Program-made: the position numbers and the translations under genes
Source: Aquanectria penicillioides
Taxonomy: Eukaryota > Ascomycota > Sordariomycetes > Hypocreales > Nectriaceae
Assembly: GCA_003415625.1 (NCBI GenBank)
Contig: PYIU01000004.1
Span: forward strand, 4,588,001-4,652,000
Direction: 5' to 3'
Length of the DNA stretch: 64,000 nucleotides
In this document: piece by piece, positions 34,273 through 46,900 of the stretch
Layout: each line of letters starts with the position of its first letter
Numbering within the stretch: the first letter of the stretch is position 1
The notes under the pieces: generated by a model
The model's database searches: none
Seen by the model: the letters and a program-made list of their open reading frames with translations, nothing else
What the model was told of the DNA's origin: nothing

Positions 34273-35217
34273 ATGTATGGTGATTTAAACAAGGGAGCGA
34301 TTCTTTTGATTTTGTATATAGACGTGGGCTCGAATATTTCTTTCAATCATTGAACCTCTACCAAGTATATAGAAGGCTGAATTGTGAAATTGGCTTTAGT
34401 CAGGATTACAATTTAATCCAGACCTATAGCTAATGGCTAAGGAAGCAGATCCAGTTATATCTTAGATAGACTACTCAAATTTGCTAAACTCCTCCTATTT
34501 TATCTGCAAACTATCATCAAACTGACCGATTGCAATAAGCACAGCATCTCGAAGGAACAAGAATTCACCTCGACAAACCGTGCTGGCCAGTCTTTTGTTT
34601 TGCTTCCAAAAAAGTCGGCGAGTTGAAATGAACAACTAACTTCATTGTGTTCACTAAGCTCATCATGCTGACACATATGTTTCCAAATTGCCGAGGCAGA
34701 GTCCGTGGTTAATGCCTTGAAAGTGATGAATTCAATTCGACATTATTTCTTACGCGCGCGAAAAATGAGCGACAATTCAAAGGACATCTATCGCTAATCG
34801 TTTGAAACAATTTATCTTGGGGAGCATAGTGTGGAATATTCCTGATTCATTTACCCAACCTTAAAGTTCTATATATCATATTAGACAAAGGAAGGTCTAG
34901 TTTGAGATATTCTATATTACAGATGTTTGTTCGCAAGCTGCCACCTGTGACTCATGCTAAGAGTAAGCTCATTCATCCACGATATTCCTTCGAATCTGAT
35001 TGGGCCATGGAGTAACACAATGGCCGCCAGACTCTTACTGAATATCCCAGCTTGATGGATAAGTGTAAATTTATCGGACCTTAATCTATGGTCTAATGGA
35101 TTGCCAAATTTTCTGGACACCTTTAGAGTCAAAATGTTGATACCGTAGCCGTCTCGGACGTCCGCTATCAACCACATGTAATGGCCAGAGCTTGTGGGTT
35201 GCACAGTTCTCAGATTT
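34273..35217. other. AT-rich intergenic region
   Basis: About 940 bases between the 3' end of the FAD oxidoreductase and the 3' end of the minus-strand Zn2Cys6 gene. It is AT-rich, with no supported gene; it contains the two convergent 3' flanks. Confidence 0.4.
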
Positions 35218-36677
35218 CTATCGCGTAGCACCGACTTCTAGTAAGCATAAATGTTCGTGCACTAAGCTATTCATGTCCCTCAGGCCCTGTAATGTGGTGA
35301 GCAGCTGCTGCTCTACCTCACCGTCTATTTCTGTGGGTTCGGATTTTCTCGCCATGAGGAATCTATTTGCGATTTCCAGTGTATCGGGTAGACATGGATG
35401 GATCTGTATGGAAATTAATACAAGTCAATGAGGCATGCATAATTTAACGACATTAGCTATTGGGGCCCTCGGGTACTGATCCCATTATATACAACCATGA
35501 CAGACTACTCTTGGCCCATTGCACATCACTAGACATACCTTGATGTATTCGAGATGAGGCACTGCCTTGGCCAGGACGGCTGTATATCTGGCAGCTTGAA
35601 ATGCGCATGTTTCGTAATCGACGAGATTATTAAGTTGGTACCCATATTCCTCGAGATGGAAAGGAGTTATTTGAGCGGTATGGTAGAGATAGATGACGGC
35701 ACTGTTGGTAAGCAGACGGGAAAAGACGACCATGGGGTCTCTTTCAAGAATTGGCGGGGAAGAGGTTGAGTTTGTCACGCATCTTTGCACTCGTTTCTCT
35801 AACAGAGCGAAAAGCCACTCGAACTGACTCCAAACATTGCACAGGCTGGTGCCAGAGATGACAGCTGCGCGAGCCAGCCGCCTGTGTGTGATGCAGCGGC
35901 CGTAGAGAGCTGTTGTGACAATGCATTTTGCAAACGGAGACAAGGTGAAATCGCGGCCTCCGTTTTCCACCGCTCCCGAGAGGAAGCCCATCTCGATTGG
36001 CTGATTATTTTGAAAATTTGTCTCAGGCGCAGGGAGGCGAGTGCAGATCTGCGGTGAAGATGATGAGCTGGCTAGGAATGTGACGAACTAGTCATAATGA
36101 AATGTCGTAAGCTTACTCACCGATTCTTCATGCAGGGTCAAGGTTGATTCGTTCCGCGTACTGAGAAAGCGATCCAGAGCAAAAGCAAGCCAAAATGTTC
36201 GCCGTTTCTCTTCGGCTTCAGAAAACGCCTCTTCCGTCATGGTAGAGGAATTCGGAGACAGACATTCGCTATCAACGTCATACAAACGGAGCATGTGAAT
36301 CAACCGAAAGGCCCGGCCAGCCGTCAGCATAGCCCTGTGCTCGTAACGTTTCAATAATTCGTAGTGGGCCAAGAGTAAGCAGGCTTGGATTTGCTCGAGT
36401 TGGACCGTCTCCGGCTCCAAGACATTGAGCATATCCAGTATTTGCCTCGTCTTCGCGCACAGCCCCTCAGCAAGGTTGCGAAATGCCGCTGACGCCGCAG
36501 CCGCCATTGTCCACATGGCAGCACGAAGACATTCCTGGGCCAGTTTGACGTGTTCATGTCCAGCCCAGGAAAAGTAGCGGCGTTTGTGTACAATGGGCGC
36601 AATCTCGTGCACGTGCTCAAAGTACACTTGATCCCTGGGTTGGTCATTTCAACATATTAGTCGGCTTCGCTATAGCG

Positions 36678-36711
<34 letters not shown>

Positions 36712-37461
36712 CTTGATTAGTGTAATCAACGTACAGTTCTGCTTGCACAAGACTTGTCATATTCAACTCCTCAATGGGTAACGGTTGGCTTGTCGTACAC
36801 GGCGTGCTTGTGCCTGTGGTTGTCGGACTGGGTGAGATCAAATATTTGTTAAGTGGATGAATTTGTGAATCGTCTTGGTATATTTGCGGTGGCGTGATGC
36901 TTGCTGTATCTGTGAGCAAGAACCCGTCACTGAATTTATCATGCTTCAACGTGTCCACGATGGACATAAAACTTGTGGTGTCGTTGGCCTCCAGATCTGT
37001 GGCTCTGCCAACACTGTGGTCCGTTTCCTGAAACATGACTTCGACCGGCGGCACCGGTGCTGCAACGGCAGCAGTAGTATCAGGACCTGTAACTTGATCA
37101 GCTGCAAGCTCAGTGCAAGCCAACTGATGAAGTAGTTGCCGCTCAAGTGTTGCTGCGAGTCAAGGTTAGCCGTCTGGATCAGGGAACTGCATGACAGCAA
37201 CAAGAGTGAGTTTGATCTTGCAGAGAGTTTCTCGATCAAGCACATCGCATCCTCAAGGGGCCCAGACATACCCACTCGGTTGCGCAGGGACTTGAGCTGG
37301 CCCTTCTTCGGCCCTCTTTGCGGCCGTTTATCGATCACCACGCACGAAGCCCCAGACTCAACGCAGTGACCACACTGTGGTCGTACCCGATCGCATCTTG
37401 CCTTGCGTCTCCGGCATTCTTCACAGGCGAGCCCTGGCTGCTGGCGAACTCCCACTGGCAT
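35218..37461 (-). CDS. Zn2Cys6 transcription factor, cluster regulator 1
   Basis: Multi-exon gene on the minus strand. The start is set at MPVGVRQQPGLACEECRRRK; an in-frame ATG 22 codons upstream (37527) is possible. The binuclear cluster reads C-x2-C-x6-C-x6-C-x2-C-x6-C and is followed by a basic linker (RPQRGPKKGQLKSLRNRVG). The middle homology domain is seen in pieces: YFEHVHEIAPIVHKRRYFSW, LEQIQACLLLAHYELLKRYE, EAEEKRRTFWLAFALDRFLS. The last exon starts IHPCLPDTLEIANRFLM after a 137-bp intron and ends at the stop 35218-35220. A (TG)16 microsatellite lies in the intron at about 36.65-36.74 kb. It is divergent from the second regulator. By position it resembles the paired regulators of sorbicillinoid clusters, so control of the PKS genes is inferred. 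Confidence 0.86.
36679..36710. repeat. (TG)16 dinucleotide microsatellite in an intron
   Basis: Uninterrupted TG repeat of 32 bases on the plus strand (CA on the coding strand). It lies inside an intron of the minus-strand Zn2Cys6 gene, between the exon ending near QAEL and the exon with YFEHVHEIAP. Reading it as protein would give a Thr-His repeat, which I reject. A length-variable intronic marker. Confidence 0.9.
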
Positions 37462-38374
37462 GCTGAGGGTGGATTGACGTCGGTCCAGGCGCCTAGATTG
37501 GCAACCAAGGCCGTTGCAGACAGACACGGATCGAGTTATATATCTCCCACTAGCAAGGAATGGCTTGCTATGATTGCACGGGCACTGCTATATAGGGCAT
37601 ATCCTGGGCCCATTACGCTTTTCCACTTCCAGGTACATTGTCTCGTGAGATAGACCGAGGTGTCTGTTGCAACCGGATGCGGGCTCATCCATCCGTTTGG
37701 CCTTGTTGGGTTGGCTTACCGGTGCGCGAATGCCGGGTACCTGAGCTGATAGGACCATGGCGGATCGAGTTGCAGCAGCATTTACCTAACTGGTACCGAG
37801 TGAAAAGGCTGTGCAGTCCAATGGACGGCGACGGTTCTCGAACCATCCGAGCCCAACATGAGCGCCCGTCCGCCCAGATACGATTCTAGTCGCCGAATTA
37901 ATTTCTGGCCCCCAGCTCTGAAGCTCTTGGAGAGAGCGCTGGGGCCCCCCCCTGTCACCAGTGCTGCATGTCATCACCCAACTCAGTCTGTCCACTCGAC
38001 CAAGGTGACATTGGGCGGCTTGTCAGCTATCAACGGGATCTTCCACAAACGAATCGAATCGAGCCATCATCCCACCCCCCCAAAAGGACAAAGCCATGTC
38101 AGATATGGCGGTGGCAAAAGCGGAAGATCAGGAGAAGTTGAGCCTCGCCAGGAATTCCCCGTGGGATGCGGCGCAGATATATGACAAGTACAACGGTCGG
38201 TACCAGAAGGTCGACAACGAGGCGTCGGGGTGGCTGACGGAATTCAAGTCCGTCCGTCTCCTGACGTTGGTCCGGAGTCTCATTTCCTCACAGCGGAATC
38301 CGTGCCGCCGATTCCTATTCCCGCACTTCAATCCGGCAACTCGTCTTGTTCGACTCGGTGACCACGCAATCAGA
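37462..38374. promoter_or_regulatory. Shared divergent promoter of the two Zn2Cys6 regulators
   Basis: About 900 bases (about 850 if the upstream ATG at 37527 is used) between two regulator genes read away from each other. It contains two close short palindromes, GTCCAATGGAC at 37816-37826 and GGTTCTCGAACC at 37833-37844, which could be operator half-sites. There is also a C-rich run near 37946-37954. The plus-strand frame is open across the last part (from about 38096), but the regulator most likely starts at 38375, just before its zinc cluster. Confidence 0.5.
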
Positions 38375-40446
38375 ATGGAGAGGAGAGCCGCCCCCTGTCG
38401 GACAGCGCCGTACGGGCAAGCTTGCCTGCATTGCTTCAAGGCGAAATGCAAGTGTATCGTTCGGACTGGCGAGCGCGGCTGCGAAAGGCGAGTCTCCTAG
38501 CCCCGTCTGTCGCTAGCCCATAGCCGTTGACAACAGGTCTTTAGATGCCACCGCTTGAACAAGCAATGCGTACCGTCAGAGTCTGTTCGCTCGCGGAATG
38601 CACAGCAAACCAAAGACGCGGGGGCCAAGATCGCCCAGCTCGAGGGCAAGCTAAACGCCGTCGTCTCCGTCTTGCAGTCGCTGGCCAACTCGCCCGACAC
38701 GACAGAGGCCCTGCACAGCCTTCTCGACCAGCAAGGCGTGGTCAACCAGGGGCCACTATCGTCGTTGTCCAACGGCGCAGCCGGAGCAGAGGCAACGCCG
38801 AATTCGTTGCTGAGTTCTGCCAGTCCTTCTACTGATGGCGGCGCTGTCTTCCCGTCGAGTGCCGGGCCACTCCGATTCCCGCTCGCGTCTGTACAGACGC
38901 CGCAGCCGTCCCTTGACGAGGCCAGGAGGTATCTCAGAAACTTTCAGCTGCACATGCTGCCAAATCTCCCATTCGTGTATCTTGCCGCCGACGTGAATGT
39001 CGAGCAGCTGCGTCGCGAGCGGCCCTTCTTCTTCCGTGCCATAGTTGCTGTGTCGGCAACCTCGATACAGGATAAGCTGAAGCGTGGGAGAGAGTTGAAA
39101 TGTTTGCTTGCGCAAGAGTGTCTCGTTGACAACCGATCGAGCCTCGATCTTCTGCTGGGGCTGCTCACGTATTTGGCTTGGGGCTCCGAACAGTTTCTCA
39201 CCAAAACAGAAACGTTGTCTCGTCTCGTAATGATGGCTATGTCTATAACCAATGACTTGGGTCTGAATAAGCTGCCCCCACCAGACGAACACATGATGGG
39301 GTCCTTTGTTCCCGACTTTCAATGCCCTATCCGAGTTACGCCTCGGGAGACCGGATTGCCACTGCTTGAGCAGCAACGGGCAGCTCTGGGTTGCTTTCTA
39401 CTCAGTTCCATGTGCGTAATCCCATGGATACGACAGTAATCCGGATTCATGCGCAGAATCAAGTCGAGCTAACAAATCACAGCATCTCATCTTACTTTAC
39501 ACAAATAGACACCATGCGGTGGACACCTCAGATGGAGGCGCATTTGCGTGCGGTGTCAGATCGCAAACATTGCGCAAGCGATGATGCATTGGTATACCAG
39601 GTGCGCTTGCAGCTTCTTGCACAGGAGACCGTGAAAGCTAGAGACCATTTACAAGAAAGTCACGGCCAGATATCAACATCAACGGCAGCACCGCCCTCGG
39701 CTTTTCTATTCCTGGGCGCGGTGCAGACACAGCTGTTAGAGTTGAAAAGGTCTATGCCCTCGACTCTGCCATCACAAGGTGAGTGCTGTAGACGTCATCC
39801 CCCGATCCGTGGCTGATTATTTTGTGATAATTGATTTGTTGAAGCCACAGATATGCTTATGCTTCACGTGCATTACATCGAGCTCTGCATCTCGGAGACG
39901 GGCCACACGGCCAACTCCAAGGCTCCAGTGCTTTCTACAACGGCAATTGGAACCAGCAGCAACAGCTGCGGCGTACCCAACTTTGAGCGAGTGGAATACC
40001 TGTGGCGGTCGGTAAATGCCATAAAGGCGTGGTTGGACATCTTCCTGAGCATGCAGCCTTCAACCTGGCGCGGTCTTTCGTTTCTATCTTGGGGGCAACT
40101 CGCACGTTGTTTGGTGACGCTCATACGGCTCTCCACACTCGAAGACGCGTCTTGGGACCGCCAGGCTGTGCGCAACGTAGTGGATCTACGTGTGGTACTC
40201 GACCGCGCGGCTGAGAAGATGGACTTGGCCAGTAGCCAAGGAGCCGACTTACCTCCCGACGAGCTGCTCGCACAGTTTCCGAGAACTGCGCGGATTCTGC
40301 GAGCTTGGATAAGCACTAAGATTGCACCGGAGGAACAACCGGCAGAGGAACAAGTAAACTGGGCCAACTTTGCTGACGAAGGGATGGGTTTTGAGTCTAT
40401 AATGCCATGGCTTACGGATGATATGGATACATGGACTACATTTTAG
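38375..40446 (+). CDS. Zn2Cys6 transcription factor, cluster regulator 2
   Basis: Four exons, 38375-38487, 38545-39411, 39483-39778 and 39851-40446, giving 623 residues with all phases consistent. The zinc cluster begins CLHCFKAKCKC and has the spacing C-x2-C-x6-C-x8-C-x2-C-x6-C. Intron 1 cuts it between the fourth and fifth cysteines and uses a GC donor (AAAG|GCGAGT); only this splice gives the motif CERCHRLNKQC. A coiled coil (AKIAQLEGKLNAVVSVLQSL) should dimerise it. The middle region (HMLPNLPFVYLAADVNVEQL, PFFFRAIVAVSATSIQDKL, LGLLTYLAWGSEQFL) is typical of regulators in secondary-metabolite clusters. It sits 0.9 kb upstream of the MFS gene and is divergent from regulator 1. Nuclear; PKS targets inferred. 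Confidence 0.88.
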
Positions 40447-41328
40447 CTTTTGAGGCTGTACGGCTTGGTAGGACGACAAGTGTCCAGTTGTAAGCCTGCG
40501 TGCGTCACTTGTCCTTGGCGTAATGATACCGCTCAACGAATACCAGCTCGCGGCTCTCGCAACCAGGCATCGACATTTCGCTTGCGCGTATAGATAGATA
40601 TCTATTATATTATATATGACTTAGACAGCCAGTAGGATCTTTGCGCATACTTAGGCTACGTCCAGCGCGAGACTGGGGTTCCTGGTCTGTTGGCTGCGTA
40701 ATCCTCTTTCGTACCGCATTCCCACCTCGTAATTCTGACCTACTTCATGCGGGTGTTCGGAGGATTCCAATCAGGAGACCTTCGTATGTTTAGTTAGCAC
40801 GACGAGCTGCTTTGCCGCTCTTTTGCAGCCGAGTGTCCCACGGCACATGGCCCGCATCGCCTCGATGCAGATGACGGATCTGGCTCCCCGGCATCTCTTG
40901 GCAAAAGAGATTACTCCGTACAAATCCTGACACTTTCGACGGGTCGGCCCTTGTCCGGCAATCGGCCAGCAACGGACTTCGGCGGACCAAATCCGGCCTG
41001 CAGCGGATTCAGGAATTCCGCCCCGACGACTCCGTGCTTGTATGAGACGAAGGGGGGAACAGGTGTATGCTGGCCTCAAAAAAATTCAGCATTGTTGATA
41101 TTAAAAGAATTCTATCCAAAGTCCAGTAGTTGTTGTAGTTGAGCAAGACTAGTCACACCAGCCTGGACCCGCATGATTCTCGCATCGCAACCTTTTCGAG
41201 ATCTTGGTTTAAAGTTTAAAGTTATCACTCGGCTGGGACCAATGAGACGCTGAGATTCAAGAACCCGGTTACGACATCACGATACTCTGGCAGCGCCTTT
41301 GTCCTTTCGCAGGAGGCCCGAAGCCAAC
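40447..41328. promoter_or_regulatory. Promoter region of the MFS transporter
   Basis: About 880 bases. A GC-rich block near 40940-41000 contains several CGG/CCG triplets, among them CGG-N7-CCG at 40983-40995, of the kind Zn2Cys6 proteins contact. No coding sequence accepted. Confidence 0.4.
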
Positions 41329-43449
41329 ATGTCCGAGACTTCGCAGCCCAGCTCCAAAGGCGAGCCGCCGACAGAAGGTGTAATATCCGAAGCGAAGAAG
41401 AATGAGCCGGTCTCGCCACTCCAGGTCACGCTGATTCTCATCCCGCTTACCATGTTCTATTTCCTGGTCATGCTGGACAACTCAATCATCACCACGGCGA
41501 TCCCTTCCATCACGAACAAGTTCAACTCGCTGCTCGACGTCGGTTGGTGAGTAGCGCCTCTCCCATATCCGGGCGTATCCTTCCTTTGAGATCGAATCTG
41601 GCCAAGGCACCTATTAACATGGGAGATGCAGGTATGGCAGCGCGTACCAGCTCGCCAGCGCTGCCACTCAGCCTGTTAGTGGCAGGATCTTCACACACCT
41701 CAACACCAAGGCAAGTACCCACGCCTAACTACAAGCCTAACCTAACCAATGTATGACATGCAGTGGTCATTCTTTGTCTTTATCATTCTCTTCGAGGTGG
41801 GATCCGCCATTTGTGGCGCGGCTACGTCCTCAGACATGTTCATCATAGGAAGAGCAGTTGCTGGGATAGGTGCTGCTGGTGTCCTCAACGGGGCCTTGAC
41901 TATCATTGCATGTATTCTGCCGCCGCATAAACAGGCCATGGTCATGGGTGTCAACGTAGGCCTGGGCCAGATCGGTGTCGCCATTGGGCCTCTACTTGGT
42001 GGTGCCTTTACCGAGAAAGTATCCTGGCGCTGGTGTACGTGTTTAGCTTCCTTCTTGGAGCCATGCCCCCTCCAAGTCAACGTGAGTAACCAACTAAATG
42101 AGTTTCTGCCTAGGCTTCTACATCAACCTGCCTCTTGGTGCTGCCGTGATGGTGCTCTACTTCTTCACACATATCCCCGAGGTCCAAGAGAAACCTCCAG
42201 TACGAGAGGTCCTACTACATTGGTTCAAACTATTCGACATGTGGGGTTTCGTCCTCATTGCTCCAGCCTCCATCATGTTCCTCTTGGCTTTACAGTATGG
42301 CGGCAATACTTTCCCATGGGATAGCTCGCAAGTTATTGGCCTCTTCGTCGGCTCCGCGGTCACCCTCGTCGCCTTCTTGGTTTGGGAAAGCCGACTGGGG
42401 CACGACGCCTTGGTGCCTCTTTACATGCTGAAGAATCGCATTGTGATGAGTGCCTCCTTCACCTTATTTTTCCTGTCGGGTTCTTTATACCTTGGCAATT
42501 ACTACCTTCCTATCTACTTTCAGTCCATCAAAAACGACTCAGCCATCATGAGTGGTGTGCATTTCCTGCCCAGCACTATAGGACAAGCCCTGCTTGCTTT
42601 GATGGCTGGTGTTCTAAGTAAGCCAGTCCAGATATGTCACATATACATTATCATTTTCCTTTGGTCGTATCATATCTTGTTCGTCGTTTTGGCGTTTCTG
42701 CATCATCAGCTGACTGCGTCACAGTTCACGCACTCGGATACTACCTCCCTTGGGTCATTATCGGGAGCATGATCGGGGCTGTTGGATATGGTGTGCTGTC
42801 ACTTCTTGGGCCCGATACCTCTGTGGCCAAATGGATTGGCTACCAAATCCCATTTGCCGTCGGTGTAGGTGCTGCCTTTGCGCCCGTAAGTTGCCTCATT
42901 CTTCGATTGTGACAATGCTGCGCTGTGATCAGTTGATGCGTTGGCCTACTGGTTCAAAACAAAACTAACGCCATTTCTTTCATCAAGTCATTCATCGCTA
43001 TTCAGAACGCGATTCCTGCTGCCGAGATTCCCATCGCCATGGCTATTGTCATCTTTACCCAGTACCTTGGCGGTGCCACGTTTCTGGCAGGCGGCCAAAC
43101 CATCTTCACCAACGTTCTAAAGAATGAGATTGAGACTAAAGCTCCAGGAGTCAATGCCGAACTCGTCCTGGCTGCTGGAGCAACGGCATTCCGTCAAGTC
43201 GTCCCCCCTCAGCAACTGCAAGGGGTTCTGGAGGCGTACAGCACAGCCATCAGCCGCGTCATGTATCTTGGTGCTGGCATCACCGTGGCCGCCCTTCCTT
43301 TTGGATGTGGTTTAGGATGGAAGGATATACGTGTAAACAATGTAACGCAGGATGCAGAAGCTCAACGCCAGAATGAGAAACCACCCCAGTCTGAGGTGGA
43401 GAGCAGGGCAGCTGCGGCAGAAGGTCAGGTGTCACAGGTGTCATCTTAG
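41329..43449 (+). CDS. MFS exporter of the DHA2 (14-helix) type
   Basis: Several short introns interrupt the gene. Start [14 protein letters not shown] at 41329. Frame-keeping joins are seen at GW|YGSAYQL (41547), LNTK|WSFFVF (41711-41763, GC donor AAG|GCAAGT), WRW|CFYINLP and two later sites. The protein has a charged N-terminal tail and then hydrophobic helices with MFS landmarks: [14 protein letters not shown] (motif D1 region), [40 protein letters not shown] (motif C/antiporter region), [20 protein letters not shown]. The tail is charged and cytosolic. The family exports drugs and fungal metabolites by proton antiport at the plasma membrane or in vesicles. Between a regulator and the PKS genes, it is the likely exporter of the cluster product. 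Confidence 0.9.
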
Positions 43450-43920
43450 ATCTCAACCTCAAGTCTTGAGGTCTTGTATAGAACCGTTGGTAGTGCATAC
43501 ATGCGATAGACTTGTGTTGTTTGTTAATACTATTATGGAGGAGGCCAAGTGTGGTCGGCCCACCCAGTCGCTGATCATATTGACATATTCCGGGTTTTCC
43601 ACGCAAAATGCTTAGCCTGGATGAGGGCTATCAAGGAGGCCTAATTCAATCAAAGCAGAATCTAAGATCTCCATTTAAATCTACATGCTATCACTCTCCA
43701 TGTCATTTGTTCTTTGTTTTTCTCTCAAATTGGGATGCACCTCATGCATGTTCACGTTGGAGTCAATGATGTTCAGTTCACTATAGGGTAGTTCAACTAG
43801 AGTTGCAAAAAGTAAATCTATTCTGTAAACGTCCTCCATACTGTAACTAACATGAGAGATGATCGCAAAACCACCAGAGCGCCGAAAAATACAAGGGACA
43901 GCACAAACATCAACTTGATC
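43450..43920. other. Convergent 3' region between MFS and HR-PKS genes
   Basis: About 470 bases holding the 3' ends of two convergent genes. No gene or repeat seen. Confidence 0.4.
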
Positions 43921-46900
43921 TCAAGAAAAACTGACATGTGCACTCTTAGCGGCAACATCGGCCGCAAGCGCTGCTAGAGACGCTGTCTGCATGATCCCAA
44001 AGATGGACACTTCGGCTGCGGCCTGCTGGAGCAACATGTTGCGAAGCTCAACGGCGACAAGGGAGTCAATGCCGTAATGTGCTGGCTTATTGGCCATGTC
44101 GATGTCAGCGACAGGGATCATGAAGATGTCAGACAGCTTCTCCGCGATAGCCGAGCCTACAACCTCGTTCGCCTCGTCTGTCGAGCTAGCGGCAGATAAC
44201 TTACTCGCGAGCGAATCTCCGGCAGCGATGTTGTCACCCCCGTCCCGCTGCTTAGGGTCCCGGGCCCGTATCCCGGCGAAGCGGGCGTCCCGCGCCAACT
44301 GAGACTCGCTGCTGGCTTCCCAGTGATGACCGGGGCCAGTGTTGAGCCCCACGACGACTTGGGGTTCGCAAGGGGCAAGAATCGCGGTTCCGAGAACCCC
44401 GAGAACTTGTTCCTCACTGACCGGGCTGAGACCGAGCCTCCCAAGACGCGTCAGCACACCAGACGTCTCCGCTGCCACGCCGATGGCCTTGACGGCAGCG
44501 AGGTCAATCGACACGGCAGGGAGGCCCTGGGTGACGCGCCATCGTGCAAGGGCGTCTTGGTAGGATCCAGCTGCAGCGTAGTTGGCCTGGCTGATGTTGC
44601 CTGTCACGCCAACAACTGACGAGAGCATGACGAAGAAGTCTAGGGAGTCACTGGCCTCGAAATGTTTATGCAGATTCCATGATCCTTGGACCTTGGGATT
44701 GATTGCAGTCTTGAAATTATCCAAAGTCATCTGTTCCAAGACGGTATCCTAGGAAATAGTTCGTGTCAGTTGCTATCGACCAGAAATGAGGGTGAGTGAG
44801 AGCTGCCACTGGAGACTAGCCCGTGACCGCATTGAATTTAATTACTGTCACTTACCTGAAGAACCATTGCTGCTTGAATGACACCTCGAATAGGTGGGAG
44901 ACCATCGGCCTTGCACAGTTGAAGTGCCTTTTCCAGGTCTTCTTTGTCGGCTACGCTGCAGCTCACAGCCATGATCCGGCAGCCGTACTCGCCCAGATCC
45001 TTGACGAAAGCAGCAGTCTTTTCACTTCGGCCAGCGCTACGCGACAGGAGGATCAAATTTTTGGCACCGTGGTCCACCATCCAGTGTGCGATGGAGCGAC
45101 CGATTCCGCCAACACCTCCCACGAGCAAGTAGGATGCGTGGGGGAGAATCTGATAGTGGGAGCGCACGGAAGAGTCGGGACGAGTTCTCGCGGACCGGCT
45201 GAAAGTACCACCTTGCCCATGTGCTTGCCGGTCTGAAGCAGTCGGAAGGCTTTGGAGATATCACTCATGGCGTATGTAGTGATGGGATGAACAGGAGCAA
45301 TGAGTTTCTGCTCAAACATTCGCGCAATCTCAGCCATGACTCGGTGTACCTCGCGCGGTGCGTGCTGCATAAGGGTCAGGAGGTAAAAGGCTGAGAAGGT
45401 CGCTTGGCGACTGAAGGGGGACATTTCCAGATGGCTGTTGAGCTCTAGATCGCGTTTGCCAATTTCTACAAAATGGCCAAACGGAGCAAGGATGTTGAAG
45501 CTCTCTTGGAGTAGGGGACCAGCCAGGGAATTCAGAACTACGTCGACTCCACGACCGCCAGTGGCTGCGAGAATGCCAGAAGCAAATGAAGCATCTCGGG
45601 AGCTGAAAATGTGATCCTCTGGGATGCCGTATCTCTCCATTACCAGGGCTTTCTTGTCTGGAGTACCGACGGTAGCGTAGATCTCAGCCCCGAGGTGCTT
45701 TGCTACCATGATGGCTGCTTGTCCTACACCACCGGCCGCAGCGTGAATTAGCACCGTCTGTCCGCGTTGCAGATGGGCCAGTTGCATCAGACAGATGTAA
45801 GCAGTGCAGAAGATGACGGGCAAGGATGCGGCTTCTTCGAAGCTGAGGCCCTTTGGCATGTGCATAGCGCCTGTCCATTCGACAACCGCGCGATTCCCAA
45901 ATGGCCCACGCAAAAGACAGAAGACGTGATCACCAACAGCATATCCATGCGCAGCCGCGCGACTGCCCACGCGAGTAATGATGCCAGAGCACTCGAGTCC
46001 CATGACACGCTCTTGAAGTTGACCCATAGCAACCATGACGTCGCGGAAGTTGACACCGTAAGCCCGGGGCTCGATTTCTACTAGTTCGGGCGAGAGAGAA
46101 GATTGTATATCCGTAGAGGAAGAAACGTCCTCTCTAAAGCTTAGAGTATCGAGCAAGCCTGGCATACCCACGTGAAGGCGTAGAGAGCGACCTTCCTGGT
46201 GCAGCGGCTCCATGGTGGTGGCATCAGACGTAGCAGTTCCGGCTTCATCAGGACTCACAATCTTGTTCCGGGAGACATCTTTGAAGAGTCGCGGAACCAT
46301 AAAGACGCCATCTCGCATAGCATATTCAAACTCGCCAGAGTCTGGCGACTGAGACACGCCATCAACCACAGTAGAGCCGAACCCTAGCATCATGACCTTT
46401 GCTACAGCAGCAACCGTGTCGTCGGACCACAGCGGAGCGTTGGGGTCCAAGTCCAGCGACAAAAACGATCGACCAAGGTACTCGTTTCGCAAAGATCGAA
46501 GGAAGCCTAGGGCAAGAGAAAGGTTTGGGTTCTTGCACTCGACTGAGCCGCCCCGCGTTACCCAGAGCAAACCCTTACAGGTAGTCGCCATGGCCTTGAT
46601 GGCTTCCAGAGTCGCGGCGTCAACGTTCTGGAGTAGCGGTTGTTCCACTTCGCCAAGGAAGACACAGAACTTTCCAGCGCAGCATGTTGCAGCCGACTCT
46701 AGAGTGTGGACAATGGGCAAAACACCAGAGGCAGAGAAACTGGCTGCAGAGATGGACGATTGCAAGGGTTCCATCCAGTAAGGTGGAGGGCAATCCTGAT
46801 TGTTGGTGATGAGTATAATATCATCACATGCAGGGAGTCGGGGAACCTGGATTTGTGGCACCTCGCACAGCATAACGCTTGTTGTGACAAGGTCATCACC

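Noticed and set aside
36644..37123. A protein with a Thr-His repeat
   Set aside because: The repeat is the (TG)16 microsatellite inside an intron with a GTACGT donor.
45150..45200. A short intron as explanation for the HR-PKS frame change
   Set aside because: The only donor-like site nearby (GTGCGC) would remove the conserved KR start, and no suitable acceptor exists.
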